Shown here one piece after another: positions 31,794 through 41,935 of a stretch of 42,500 bases of DNA. This stretch comes from Paulinella micropora. Its lineage: Eukaryota; Cercozoa; Imbricatea; Euglyphida; Paulinellidae. The notes under the pieces were generated by a model. It saw only the letters and a list, made by a program, of their open reading frames with translations. It made no database searches and was not told the DNA's origin. The stretch spans positions 130,001-172,500 of the forward strand of contig WBZZ01005232.1 in the NCBI GenBank assembly GCA_019918135.1, written 5' to 3'. The position numbers were made by a program, and so were the translations under genes. How positions within the stretch are numbered: the stretch's first letter is position 1; each line of letters starts with the position of its first letter.

Positions 31794-32204
31794 ACTTCCT
31801 CTAAGGCATACTGATGCAGCTGATGGCACGATCCGTTTCCGGACATGAGCCTCCATGCCCTTGTTCGAGGTGCTCCATCCCCACCTAGTCAGTCTCTCGA
31901 CTGATTATAGGGGCCACCGATAGAGCTCCTGAGGGCAAGACTACACTAAGCCGAGGTTATTCCGCAGTCCCAACAACCTCTTGCAAAACGTTGCCGCATG
32001 TGCAAGTGCGTACACCAAGCATGGTTGCTAGAACTACCTCAAAACCCCACCCATAACAATTTGGTATCCGCTGGGTCCACGGGCTATCAACCGCCATAGC
32101 GGAGTTTAAGATCTTCGACAGGCGCCCAACGACCCTCCTCCCCAGCATCATCCACCAAATGGTTTTGAGTTGGCATCACAGTTTAACGCCGTAAGGCAAT
32201 TGGG

Positions 32205-32207
<3 letters not shown>
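31794..32207 (-). mobile_element. element D, non-LTR element of another family
   Basis: About 414 bp bounded on both sides by AAT repeats. On the minus strand it carries the core ATGGAGGCTCATGTCC (about 31840-31856), then ~45 bp, then the tail, like the LINEs and SINEs. Around 32085, GATAGCCCGTGGAC resembles a tRNA A box, so it may be a second SINE family; a truncated LINE is the alternative. No convincing ORF. Confidence 0.6.

Positions 32208-32300
<93 letters not shown>
32208..32300 (-). repeat. (TTA)n tail of SINE 6
   Basis: 93 bp of perfect AAT repeats between element D and SINE 6. Confidence 0.95.
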
Positions 32301-32301
<1 letters not shown>

Positions 32302-32568
32302 GTGCTTCTCTGTCAATGGCTGATGCATTTCTGCACATGCGCCTCCATCGTCTCACCCGTGAGGGGAGTACGAAGAATTGACGATAAGCTCTAATGACAC
32401 CCCCGCAAGGGCAGTTCCAACACTTCCAGACGGACCGGTATGTTCAATGAAAATACTGGTCCAGACGGAGCGGTATGTTCAATGAAAATACTGGTGGCAC
32501 CGACGGGAATCGAACTGGCGACAGGGCCCAGATGATAGAACTTGACCACTGGGCTATCACGGTGTCCA
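32301..32568 (-). mobile_element. SINE 6, two-repeat subfamily
   Basis: Same structure as SINE 1, with CCAGACGGAGCGG before the second repeat and one change in the tRNA-like part (CAGATGATAG). Confidence 0.85.
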
Positions 32569-32595
32569 CAATAATAATAATAATAATAATAATAA
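32569..32595 (-). repeat. (TTA)n tail of SINE 7
   Basis: 27 bp of AAT repeats. Confidence 0.9.
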
Positions 32596-32826
32596 TGCTT
32601 CTCTGTCAATGGCTGATGCAAATCTGCACATGCGCCTCCATCGTCTCACCCGTGAGGGCAGTACGAAGAATTGACGATAGGCTCTAATGACACCCCCGCA
32701 AGGGCAGTTCCAACACTTCCAGACGGACCGGTATGTTCAATGAAAATACTGGTGGCACCGACGGGAATCGAACTGGCGACAGGGCCCAGATGGTAGAACT
32801 TGACCACTGGGCTATCACGGTGTCCA
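32596..32826 (-). mobile_element. SINE 7, one-repeat subfamily
   Basis: 231 bp; shares GCAAATCTGC, GATAGGCTC and the single 35-bp segment with SINE 3. Confidence 0.85.
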
Positions 32827-32827
32827 C

Positions 32828-32860
<33 letters not shown>
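32827..32860 (-). repeat. (TTA)n tail of element E
   Basis: 34 bp of AAT repeats between SINE 7 and element E. Confidence 0.9.
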
Positions 32861-32861
<1 letters not shown>

Positions 32862-33034
32862 GTGTATCTCCTGCCAATTGCTGAGCCAAAAGGCCATGTG
32901 CATCCAGTCCTCCATTCCATAAGGAAAGTCTCCACACCAATCGGTGGAATAAAGGAAGTGACGGCATAGAACATTACTCTAGGAGCTTTATACTAATCAG
33001 CCCATGGAAAGGACAGATGGCCTATGTACTCCCT
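32861..33034 (-). mobile_element. element E, short non-LTR element
   Basis: About 174 bp between two AAT tracts. On the minus strand the core appears with a 7-nt insertion: ATGGAGG-ACTGGAT-GCACATGG (about 32895-32917). GGAGACTTTCCTTATG just upstream (32919-32934) recurs at 42157-42172. Family unknown; no ORF. Confidence 0.55.
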
Positions 33035-33058
33035 AATAATAATAATAATAATAATAAT
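33035..33058 (-). repeat. (TTA)n tail of SINE 8
   Basis: 24 bp of AAT repeats. Confidence 0.9.
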
Positions 33059-33328
33059 AGTGCTTCTCTGTCAATGGCTGATGCATTTCTGCACATGCGC
33101 CTCCATCGTCTCACCCGTGAGGGGAGTACGAAGAATTGACGATAAGCTCTAATGACACCCCCGCAAGGGCAGTTCCAACACTTCCAGACGGGCCGGTATG
33201 TTCAATGAAAATACTGGTCCAGAAATAGACCGGTATGTTCAATGAAAATACTGGTGGCACCGACGGGAATCGAACTGGCGACAGGGCCCAGATGGTAGAA
33301 CTTGACCACTGGGCTATCACGGTGTCCA
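33059..33328 (-). mobile_element. SINE 8, two-repeat subfamily
   Basis: Like SINEs 2 and 5 (CCAGAAATAGACC variant). Its head meets the split tail of SINE 9. Confidence 0.85.
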
Positions 33329-33357
33329 TAATAATAATAAGAATAATAATAATAATA

Positions 33358-33627
33358 TTGCTGTTGACATTCAAGACAACAAAAAAAATTGATTTTTCTG
33401 TTTTGGTTGGAATTTCAGTTTTGGTTGGAATTTTGATTTTGGGTGAAAATTTGAATTTTTCAAATTAACTGCTATATTCGTCCGCAAAATATCGTAAATT
33501 TTCGCGAAATGTTACCGTTAAATTTGAAAATTTGAATTTTGTCACAAAAATGAAAAACTGTCACATAAATGAAAATCTGACACAAAAATGAAAAACTAAT
33601 TTTTGTTGTCTTGAATGTCAACAGCAA
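33358..33627. mobile_element. MITE, Tc1/mariner-type, 270 bp
   Basis: Perfect 28-bp terminal inverted repeats beginning TTGCTGTTGACATTCAAGAC, flanked on both sides by TA, inside the AAT tail of SINE 9 (33329-33357 and 33628-33652). The interior is very AT-rich, with TTTTGGTTGGAATTT repeats and no ORF. TA target duplication with inverted ends fits a Stowaway/Tc1-mariner non-autonomous element. Confidence 0.8.
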
Positions 33628-33652
33628 TAATAATAATAATAATAATAATAAT

Positions 33653-33920
33653 AGTGCTTCTCTGTTAATGGCTGATGCATTTCTGCACATGCGCCTCCAT
33701 AGTCTCACCCGTGAGGGGAGTACGAAGAATTGACGATAAGCTCTAATGACACCCCCGCAAGGGCAGTTCCAACACTTCCAGACGGGCCGGTATGTTCAAT
33801 GAAAATACTGGTCCAGACGGATCGGTATGTTCAATGAAAATACTGGTGGCACCGACGGGAATCGAACTGGCGACAGGGCCCAGATGGTAGAACTTGACCA
33901 CTGGGCTATCACGGTGTCCA
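33653..33920 (-). mobile_element. SINE 9, two-repeat subfamily
   Basis: Like SINE 1, with two changes (CTCTGTTAATGG and CCATAGTCTC). Its head meets an imperfect AAT tract at 33921-33973. Confidence 0.85.
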
Positions 33921-33931
33921 AAATAATAATG

Positions 33932-33967
<36 letters not shown>

Positions 33968-33973
33968 GTAATA
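33921..33973 (-). repeat. imperfect (TTA)n tract, probable tail of element F
   Basis: AAT repeats with ATG and AGT interruptions; the last linker of the chain. Confidence 0.85.
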
Positions 33974-34176
33974 GAGTCTGACTTCCGAGCAAGGTGGGGC
34001 TGGCAACCACCATCCCCGCACCAAAAAGCACGCCCCTCTGAGTGCACACCATCCCACACCATATGTTCCAGACTTGATCAGCACGCATCCCGCCACGCAG
34101 TCCACCATCCACAACGACCACCTGATTCCGCCAAATCCCACCCTTAGCCACTCGTAAAGAAAAGGAGGAAGAATAA
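33974..34176 (-). other. element F or gene fragment
   Basis: About 200 bp of unique, GC-rich sequence between the last AAT tract and the GAA microsatellite. On the minus strand an open frame (GGIWRNQVVVVDGGLRGGMR, continuing into the AAT tract) looks protein-like but is not recognised. It lacks the ATGGAGGCNCATG core, so its membership in the chain is uncertain. Confidence 0.3.
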
Positions 34177-34333
34177 AAACCCACCAGAAGAAGAAGAAGA
34201 AGAAGAAAGGCGAGGACGAGGAGGTAGAGAAGGACGAGAAGAAGAAGAAGAAGAATTAGAATTAGAATTTGAATTAGAAAAATAAAATTAGAATTAGAAG
34301 ATCTCAAGAAGAAGAAGAAGAAGAGGAAGAGGA
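34177..34333 (+). repeat. GAA/GAATTA microsatellite, left of the copia element
   Basis: GAAGAA runs with GAATTAGAATT and GACGAG interruptions, ending GAGGA at 34329-34333, the copia target duplication. Confidence 0.85.
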
Positions 34334-34517
34334 TGTGAGACTAACTTAATAATCTGCCGTATACTTGCTGTGTCCTACAGTAGATACTTTATTGAGAAAA
34401 GGGCGCCAAGGGAGGGCCCAATTATATACTCGGCCGGACATACGTAATGGCTCTAACACACATTACATATGCCGGCCCATACTGACTATCGGGTTAATTA
34501 TATTAATATGTCTAACA
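34334..34517 (-). repeat. copia 3' LTR (184 bp)
   Basis: On the minus strand it begins TGTTAGACATATTAATA and ends GTCTCACA; matches 41746-41935 with ~95% identity by eye. Confidence 0.85.
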
Positions 34518-34530
34518 CTCCCCCTGGATC
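34518..34530 (-). promoter_or_regulatory. polypurine tract of the copia element
   Basis: On the minus strand GATCCAGGGGGAG sits directly before the LTR start TGTTAG, the usual copia arrangement. Confidence 0.75.
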
Positions 34531-35509
34531 AAAGTAAATTACTAAATTAACTGTAGGTCCCAATACATCTATTCTGTGAAAATTATAAAAACACAGACTT
34601 AAAACATAATAATATGCTCGCTCTTACCCTCACTCTCTCCAAGAGGTTATGTTGATGGTGGCTACCCGGCTTGCTAGGGCAAGTATGTATCAACTAGATT
34701 ACATACAGGGCAGCTCCCCCTAGTCAAGCTAGGCCTGGTCGACGAGAAGAAGATTAGGTCCTACACACCCCCTATCCTTTGTTGAGTAACATTATGTAAC
34801 GCAAGTACGATATGGTCATAATACACATATAATATTGATATATATATATATATATGATTGCGTAAGTAACCACAATATATAAAAATAAGACATGTGATAA
34901 TGTATCCATCTGTACTGATCTATCAAAAGGTATGACCAACTTGAACTGTATGTTACTTATCTATCCGGTAGTATGAATTTATAAATTTGACAGCGCTTCC
35001 CGTAGAGGGGTATAAAAAGAACATAAAATAATATAATATATATATGAACAAATACATGATATCTGTAATTATCGGCCTGTCTGGTACATCCTGCTGGTCT
35101 GACGTACTTCCGTGTTGTTCCACACTCCCGTGTGGCACGTTCACCGACCAGCCGGACTCCATGTCGGCTTCTTATAGATTTTTATGTATATAAGTGTATA
35201 GAGATAAAGACTGAAGCGAAGCATACAGAAGTTGGAATGAAACGAGCGAAAGGGACGCGATCATCGTAGTATTTCAGGCTGAGAAAACGGGCGAAGTCAT
35301 CACGCTTTGACAACCTGAAATATTAATGTCTCAAGGGATTCAGTAGTATTTCAGGTTATGAAACCGGGTGAAGTCGTCACGGTTTGATAACCTCAAATAC
35401 TAATGTCTGGAATGAGCAATGCACTCTGGCGCCGGTCATTCGCCACCGGGCCCCGTCGGCACTCGTCTATTCGCACACCTGTGCAACTTATGTGTAATAT
35501 GCGAGAAAA
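34531..35509 (-). other. copia 3' non-coding region
   Basis: No gene seen. AT-rich, with a (TA)n run at about 34836-34854 and, near the end of the RNase H region, two related palindromic repeats (35269-35324 and 35346-35400). Confidence 0.6.
35269..35400. repeat. pair of ~55-bp palindromic repeats
   Basis: Both units start GTATTTCAGG and end with its inverse (CCTGAAATAT and CCTCAAATAC), with an inner inverted pair (AAACC..GGTGA / TCAC..GGTTT in unit 2). Unit 2 is almost fully self-complementary around AGTCG. The two units lie 77 bp apart start to start in direct orientation. Confidence 0.85.
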
Positions 35510-36306
35510 TTATTGTATTGCATACCCCGGGAATATAAAACGAAGTCCAAGATGATAAGCCTTACTAATACGGGATTGATCGAATTTTATCCTGAATTTA
35601 GCGCAATTTTCCCTACTAAGCACAACGGAGATTTTTCCAGCCAGGTAATTGAACTTGTCTACCGTAAAATGTATTTTGGTTAACACATCTGCGATATTTT
35701 CCTCCGTAGGAACCCGGAATAGTTTGGCCTTTCCTTCTCTCACGAGTTGCGCTAGAAGGTGGTATCGGACCTCTATGTGCCTTCCCCTAGTCCTCTGTCC
35801 GACAATAATATCGTTCCTTCGTTATCCTCGAAGAGAGGAGTAGGACCTTCAAGATTTATTCCGATATCCCGTAAAGTTTGTTGTAATACAAGAAGTTCTC
35901 TGACCGCCTCATTTGCTGAAACAGTCTCGGACTCAAATGTAGATTGAGCTATCACGGATTGCAGTTTAGAGAACCACGAAATTGGTGTCCCGTTGAATAA
36001 GTAAATATATCCTGATCTTGATTTACGTGAGTTCTTATCCCCCGCAAAATCCGAGTCTACAAATCCGACTATCGGTTGTTCCGCAATAATTCTGTCTACA
36101 TTAGCGAGAACTGGCACGCTGAACATGTCCGTTCCGGGTATTGCGGGTTTTCCAATGATATCATCGATTGTGTTGGCCGCTGCGCAAGATTCCAGATTAG
36201 GTTTCCAAGATTCCGGAGTTTTAGGAACCGAGAAATTAGTTTCTAGCAACTTCCGTAAATTTCGATCTCCTCTTCTGAAAATAACGCTCGCGGGGTCAGA
36301 AGCCAC
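35510..36306 (-). pseudogene. copia RNase H and end of Pol
   Basis: Two frames (35773-36306 and 35510-35743) make up a copia RNase H. VGFVDSDFAGDKNSRKSRSG, TPISWFSKLQSVIAQSTFESE and TPLFEDNEGTILLS carry the Asp, Glu and Asp catalytic positions, and the second frame has KLFRVPTEENIADVLTKIHF, the end of the domain. A short gap and frame change at about 35750 lose the segment in between. It degrades the RNA strand after cDNA synthesis. Confidence 0.8.
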
Positions 36307-37106
36307 AAGAACATTCTGTGCACCATAGCATAAGACATCCCCGGGTTAGGGACTTGGGACTTAGCTGCTATGCTTAAAGGGCATATGAGGAGTGGCCGGG
36401 TGTGAACAGCCAAAAAGATAAGCATTCCTATCAAGCATCTAAGATCATAACGTAACAGGCGATGGTCCTTCTTTAGGGGAGCGGGGTTATCAGAAGTGAA
36501 TGGTGTTTTAGCCGGTATCTCCTTCATGTAACCCAACTCCTCCAAAATCAACAACTCATACTTACGTTGATGCAGAGTAATCCCCTTTTCAGACTGGATG
36601 ATCTGAATGTTTTTGAATTCGGTGGCTTTGCCTAGGTCCTTGCACCGGAATCCTCTCTTTTCGAACAACTTCACCATCTTGGTGTGCTTTTCTTGTGACG
36701 CAGCGTGACAGCCATCATCGACGTGAAAGGACACCAATTGGGTAGTTTGGGGGCTACTCCCATGCTTTACGAAAGAGTCTCTGTCTAACGTGAGAGGCTT
36801 GAATTTGTGTTCGGTAATGAGCTCCCAGGACAGTACGTCGTACCAAAAACGGCCTGCCTCCGGATGGCCGTATAGGGCCTTCTTCAGAAGCCAGACATAA
36901 TCCGCAGTCTGAAATTCTGCCGGCGGTTTGACATATATGTCGTATGGGAGATTCGCATATAGGCGGTCGTGAAATCTATCAGCCATAAATCTATTCCGAA
37001 AAAGGCTGCATAGGCTACCATGAGCAAAATGGTCCTGTGCTGGGCTGTGGGAGAGTAAGTCTTTCTGGGATTGTACTGAGCGTAAGCTTTCAGGAGGTCC
37101 CCTCAC
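36243..37106 (-). pseudogene. copia reverse transcriptase, main part
   Basis: Motif A region ADRFHDRLYANLPYDIYVKP, VWLLKKALYGHPEAGRFWYD, the active-site VSFHVDDGCHAA (VDD at about 36712-36727), KDLGKATEF and a thumb region (LHQRKYELLILEELGYM). The first ~20 residues and the last ~60 look frame-shifted relative to the family. Confidence 0.8.
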
Positions 37107-37110
37107 AGGG

Positions 37111-37989
37111 TTATCCGGGCTTTGTGCAATTCATCCGCAGTACCTTGTTGTTTACCGTATCTATCCATTTTATAGGAATGATTGGTGTGCCCGACATTTT
37201 CGCTTCGCTCACTTTTCGCCAAACAAATGTTTTTAGTTCTTTGAGCTGTTCGAATTCCTTTTGTCTAGCTTGCTTACGGTCTTTTGGTTTCTGTACTATT
37301 GGGAATTCAGTGAATTTCTCACTCACGAGACAATACTCCGCCCGATTTTCCTCCCGGGCACATACCGCGACATGAGCTCTCGCCCTTTTCCCCGTGATAA
37401 TGTTTTCATTCGAAATTTCCGCCTGTTCGTGTGATCTCCATCCCGGTTTATGTGCCGCTCTCTGCTCCTCTACCCTCTCCCTCTCCCCCTCGACAAACGC
37501 AAATTCTGAGGTGACCTCAATGCCGGGATCGTTAGTATTGAGATCCGAATCAGAGTTTTTGTTGGTCGACAAGGGTGGTGGTGCAGTTGCGGCTTTTTGC
37601 TCACGCGGTTCGGGCATAGCTTCTGACTGTTGTGGGGCTTTGGCATATTTGACGATTTCTGTGTCTAATATCTTATCCGTGACGCCGTCGTCAAACAAGA
37701 CGCTATGCGCGGGAAAGCGTTTAGATTTACGGGTAACGGGAGCAGACGGGGCTGTTGCTGTCCCCCGTCGTATCGCCGTCTCCCATTTATCCCCGTAAGT
37801 CAATCTAGCCCACTGCTCCCCAAAAGCCCTTGCCGGGATTTCCACATACATACATATTCCGGACAACCTTTGTCTTTCTTTGGGCTTACGCCCCCTTCTT
37901 GCTTTCTTCATCTCCCCCTGCTCGTCACTCGGCTGAGCAACTTTGGGACTCGGAGGCTCTAGGGGGGGCAGGTTCGTGTTCACGAACAC
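37111..37989 (-). pseudogene. copia Pol: integrase-RT linker and RT N-terminus
   Basis: The C-terminal part has QARQKEFEQLKELKTFVWRK and IIPIKWIDTVNNKVLRMNC, matching the copia RT entry region (E..L...TW, P..W....K). The preceding ~200 residues form a variable charged linker (KKARRGRKPKERQ, HKPGWRSHEQAEI). Stop near 37111; RT continues in another frame. Confidence 0.65.
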
Positions 37990-38042
37990 CGGTCCCTCTG
38001 GCCTCGCTATCCTCGTCAGTTTGCGGAGTGTGGGGTGTCTCC

Positions 38043-38760
38043 TCAGGGGGGGATTCCATAGTGAGGGTCCGAGCGGGAAGGGGACTTCCTACCGGGGGAC
38101 CTTCTCCCCCTGCGGAATCTCTCCTCCCGGGTCCTCCCCTGAAACGATTCCTTGATCTTCTGGGGTCGTTTGTTGCGATAGGGGAGGGGGGGCTGTTGCC
38201 AATTAACAGAGAACATCTCACCCTTAACATCATCTCTCTCTCGAGAGATTGAAACGTCAAAGATAACATCACGGACATTACCGAATATTTTCCTCGCAAC
38301 CGGATCATATACGCGATAATACCCGTTGTTTCCTTCATACCCGAGAAATAAAACTTTCCTCCCCCTCTCACCTTTCCCCCTCTTTGCGTCTACTTTCATG
38401 TACGCCAAACATCCAATGGGGCGCAAATGACGCAAAAGGGGTTTTCTCTTATGAACAATTTCGCAAGGAGATTTCCCCTTAAAAGGGCCGTGGGCAAAGA
38501 GGTTGCCAAAATAAGTGGAAGCTTTCTCCGTCTCAGTCCACATGGACTCAGGAAGATCGGCGTCGCTGAGAACTGCCCTTGCGGGTCCGCCGCACGTCTG
38601 GTGGGCTAGTTCTATTTTAGCAACCGCCTGTTTCTTTTCTGTCGGAGCCTCAAGGAGGACCGGTTGATTTAAATCAATCCAAGTCTGAAACCCTTGTACT
38701 TACCATATTCCTGGTCACAAGTCAAGAATTTCACTTTTCTTCCCGTATGCCGTTCAAAGA
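38043..38760 (-). pseudogene. copia integrase, partial core and C-terminus
   Basis: Read in two frames. 38700-38760 has FERHTGRKVKFLTCDQEYG with the second catalytic Asp; after a frameshift near 38690 come AVAKIELAHQTCGGPARAVL (the catalytic Glu region) and LPESMWTETEKASTYFGNLF, then the copia-specific C-terminal region LRHLRPIGCLAYMKVDAK, VLFLGYEGNNGYYRVYDP. The HHCC finger and the first catalytic Asp are not found between here and the protease, so the front half is deleted. Confidence 0.7.
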
Positions 38761-38812
38761 AGGCAACGGCCTTAAGGAAGCATGTGAAAAACTCATTCTT
38801 ATGTCTCAGATA

Positions 38813-39421
38813 TTAGTCTAACTCAAACCCAGATGCAAGACATTTGATACGAACCCATGCCGAAGTAGCCACCAACCCGTACTTTAGGTGCGGGTTGTAG
38901 GTGGTGTGGGCATCAAGGACATTGACTTCTTCCCCATGAGCTCCCGACAGATTCATTAAAACTTTTCCTTTGTACTCGGTTCTAATGCTTCCTTTCGCTA
39001 TGCGGAACTTCTGTGGAGCTCTCTTAAGGCTAACAAACGTAGACCTATCTGGGGACTGTGTTTCGCTTGCACCACTATCGTCTACCCACACTATATTGCT
39101 ACTGTCAGTTCTGTGGTCAGAGTTATTGTCCATCAACATGATAGAGCATTCAGAGTGTGGTTGTTCGGGGAATGAAGTGGTGGTGTCTGTGTCTGATGGG
39201 CTGTGTGGTTCGTCTTCTTCTGGAGGTGTCACTCCACCCAACACATCCTCGAGATCCTCTACCTCCTTTACCATGTACGGGAAAGAAGAAACGATGCCTC
39301 GTGCAAACGGGTTGTTGTGTTTGGTAGCAAGGGTAAGGACGCAATCGTGCATGGCGTAATATAGTTCTGTATAGAATTCGTCATATTCCCCCTCCTGGCT
39401 TGTAATCAACCCATCTGTCAC
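38813..39421 (-). pseudogene. copia protease
   Basis: 202 residues. NIVWVDDSGASETQSPDRSTF carries the DSGAS active site (39065-39082) in the copia context W..DSGA; FRIAKGSIRTEYKGKVLMNL and LDAHTTYNPHLKYGLVATSA give the rest of the fold. The N-terminal ~90 residues are an acidic gag-pol linker. The frame stops at 38813, where the integrase finger should begin. Confidence 0.75.
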
Positions 39422-39430
39422 TGTTCTACT

Positions 39431-39649
39431 CTAAAGCCCCTGATTGAGAGCAGTAACCAAGCGTTGTATTTCTTCGATGGGGGGTAGTCCTCCACCTTTT
39501 AACACCCGCTTTCCGTCTCTTACCCAAACGTGACTATCCTCAGCTCTACCTGGCTCTCCCTCTTCCATGACCTCAGGGGGTCCACATAAAGATGATGAGA
39601 ATGTATCAGATAGTGCAGTGGTAGGTTGAGAAGACGAAGTGTGGGTCAA
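39431..39649 (-). pseudogene. copia gag-pol linker fragment
   Basis: 72 residues ending PIEEIQRLVTALNQGL, in frame order just upstream of the protease. No domain recognised; Gag C-terminal by position only. Confidence 0.3.
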
Positions 39650-39699
39650 AGTTGGTACAGATAAAGTAGGTACAGACGGTTTACCCTCTACTGCTCCCC

Positions 39700-39968
39700 C
39701 TCCTCCTACTCATACTCCCCCTACTCCTACTCCTCCTACTTTCACTTTACTTCCCCTGCTCCTACTCCCCCTACTCCTTCCCCTATTTCTTCCACTCCTT
39801 CTGTGGATGTGGTAGTGGTAGTGGTAGTAGTGGTGGTAGTAGTAGTAGTAGCCCATGATGCTATGTATTACGAACCTACCACTTTGTTTACACACATCAC
39901 CTTGTGGAAAGCAAACATCAACCCTGCTCAATCCAACAATCCAACTACATCTCTTTGAAGTTGCACAC

Positions 39969-40031
<63 letters not shown>

Positions 40032-40075
40032 TCACTACTATTACTACTATTACTACTACTACTGGGGAAGCAACC
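39700..40075. repeat. simple repeats within the copia element
   Basis: CTCCTACTCC-type repeats (39705-39800), GTAGTG repeats (39808-39852) and a long (CTA)n run (39968-40062). They occupy the place where the rest of gag would be expected. No gene seen. Confidence 0.85.
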
Positions 40076-40403
40076 CTAGGTTCAATTTTTCTCTGTACTT
40101 GCTCAATATTTCCCCTCTCTTCCTTTCTTGATCAACATGAAGCGAGCAAAAGTCATGATCTATCAGTCTAGCAGCACACTTCCCACCCTGCACCCCCTTT
40201 CTCGCCGCTCCCAGTCTCCACGAGCACCTAACTCCTGTATCTGGCACTGTCGCCTCACACTGCTTACTACTTGTGACGTGACAGTCAACTACACGCACTG
40301 GTCTACCGTGGAGGTCGAGAGGTGGGCCACCTACTTCTCGTAATGTGACTGGGTTGTATTTTTTCACGAGTAATTTTACGTATCCTACCCTTGTACGGGC
40401 CAC
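40059..40403 (-). pseudogene. fragment with a Cys/His zinc-binding-like motif
   Basis: 114 residues. KQCEATVPDTGVRCSW, later FCSLH, fits the small C-x-A-T-x(n)-G-x-R-C ... FC-x2-H pattern seen in many short zinc-binding modules. This is not a retroviral knuckle and does not belong to a normal copia gag. Its beginning lies within a 73-bp tandem duplication. Perhaps a captured host fragment; unproven. Confidence 0.3.
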
Positions 40404-40470
40404 CTATTTCTCGTAATGTGACTGGGTTTTATTTTTTCACGAGTAATTTTACGTATTCTACCCTTGTACG
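40325..40470. repeat. 73-bp tandem duplication
   Basis: Two copies (starting GGCCACCTACTTCTCG and GGCCACCTATTTCTCG) differing at a few positions. Confidence 0.9.
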
Positions 40471-40793
40471 TCTGAGGGCCCTTCCAAAGGTATGATTTGG
40501 TTTAGGGGAGTTGGGTCGCCAGCCATATCAAGGGTGGTCAAAAACTTATTGTCGTGAAGGGGTGGAATAGTGGGGCGAGTGTGTGGAGTCGTTTTGGGTA
40601 GATGATGCATGTCCTTTCTGCTCTCCTCTACGCGCACCGCCCTTAACACCTCCTCCCTCTCTACTTCTTGCGCCAGGTGGCTTAGATGTGTGAGATAAAA
40701 GTGGCATGGGGGTGTTATTTGAGGGTGGGGGGTTGTCTTCCTCGACACACACACCACTATCATCTTCTCTCAGTCTCAGTCTCCCCATCATCA

Positions 40794-41102
40794 TCATTGC
40801 CATGTGGTGAATCCCCAACTCACCACTACTTCTGATTCATCTTCAGACTCAGAAGGAGATTGGTTAGTTGGGGGTTCATCTTCTTCTTCACTTTCTGAGT
40901 GAGAGGGTGAGTTAGAGGAGTCAGATGATTCTGCGTTTAAGCTTATCATTTTCTTCTTTTTAATGAAGTCTGCTGCTTTCAGCTTTCGCCCCTCTCCTCT
41001 GCTGCCTTCCTTCTTCTTCTTCTTTGCTCCTACTTCTTCTTTCTTCTTGTGTCTGTCTGTCTTCTCACTCTGACTGTCCTCTCTCTTCTCCTTCCCACGC
41101 AA
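40794..41102 (-). pseudogene. copia Gag, charged region
   Basis: 102 residues: Lys/Glu-rich then Ser/Glu-rich (SESEEEDEPPTNQSPSESED). Low complexity. It lies between the Gag N-terminus and the missing Gag core. Confidence 0.4.
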
Positions 41103-41128
41103 CTTCTCAGAGACCCTAGTTCTCCTTC

Positions 41129-41395
41129 TTATGGGGCATCTGAAGGGGAATCAGGTTGTACAGGTAGTTGTATAGGTTTGGCTAAGGGATGAGTCTCAAA
41201 GCCCGCAATTATGGAAAGGATTTCTTGGTGAGTGACACCTATAACTGATGTAAAGGTGTACTCAAACAGCTCCCATTCTTTTCCATGATTGAACTTTGGA
41301 GGGTCTAGCCTCATTTTTACGAAGTCAGAACCTTGATACGACATATTGTTCGGGCGCACCAAGGGCGGAAGGTAGGAGGGAGGCTCGACTACCAA
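41129..41395 (-). pseudogene. copia Gag N-terminal fragment
   Basis: 88 residues, with MRLDPPKFNHGKEWELFEYT resembling the N-terminal part of copia-type Gag proteins (a short motif with a Trp in a leader before the helical core). Starts ~350 bp after the 5' LTR, at the right place. The helical core and zinc knuckles are not found downstream. Confidence 0.45.
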
Positions 41396-41745
41396 TGTTG
41401 CTTTCTCTGTGAGTAGAGAAGCGAGATAGAGTTAGGAAATAAAATAGATATTGAGTATCTGATAATAACTAGGTGGCAGCCTTCCGCACAATCCGCCTAG
41501 TCTGACTGGTGATAGCCTTCCGCACACACACCAGACTGATGGTAGCCTTCCGCACACACACCAGATTCAAATATTTGGTGACAGCCTTCCGCACGTACAC
41601 CAGTTCGTATTTTCGGTGGTAGCCTTCCGCACACACACCGATAGTACTCAATAAGTGAATAAAGTCTACTAGATCTGACCGATAGTATTCAATAAGTGAG
41701 TAAAGTCTACTAGACCTGACGTTCACGCTACAAAGCATTATAACA
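41396..41745 (-). promoter_or_regulatory. copia leader with repeated GGAAGGCT blocks
   Basis: Non-coding. Five copies of a block reading GTGTGTGCGGAAGGCTA on the minus strand (about 41473, 41511, 41543, 41585 and 41625), with CC/GG-type flanks. Next to them a ~45-bp direct repeat occurs twice (about 41638-41675 and 41680-41719; TCTAGTAGACTTTA blocks on the minus strand). No obvious primer-binding site was recognised after the LTR (TGTTATAATGC). Confidence 0.65.
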
Positions 41746-41935
41746 TGTGAGACTAACTTAATAATCTGCAGTATACTTGCTGTGTCCTACAGTAGATACT
41801 TTATTGAGAAAAGGGCGCCAAGGGACAACCCAATTATATACTAGGCCGGACATACGTAATGGCTCTAACGACACACATTACATATGCAGCCGGCCCATAC
41901 TGACTATCTGGTTAATTATATTAATAGGTCTAACA
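41746..41935 (-). repeat. copia 5' LTR (190 bp)
   Basis: Pairs with 34334-34517; followed by GAGGA at 41936-41940. Confidence 0.85.

Larger units (their letters stand above)
34334..41935 (-). mobile_element. Ty1/copia-order LTR retrotransposon, 7.6 kb, decayed
   Basis: LTRs at both ends (184 and 190 bp, about ten differences including small indels), TG...CA termini and a 5-bp duplication GAGGA outside (34329-34333 and 41936-41940). Minus-strand order is gag, protease, integrase, RT, RNase H, i.e. integrase before RT as in copia. The frames are broken many times and the integrase front half is missing, so it is inactive. Older than the gypsy element by LTR divergence. Confidence 0.9.

Noticed and set aside
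34953..35162. 69-residue frame in the copia 3' region
   Set aside because: AT-rich, no domain and no homologue in the other element; probably chance.
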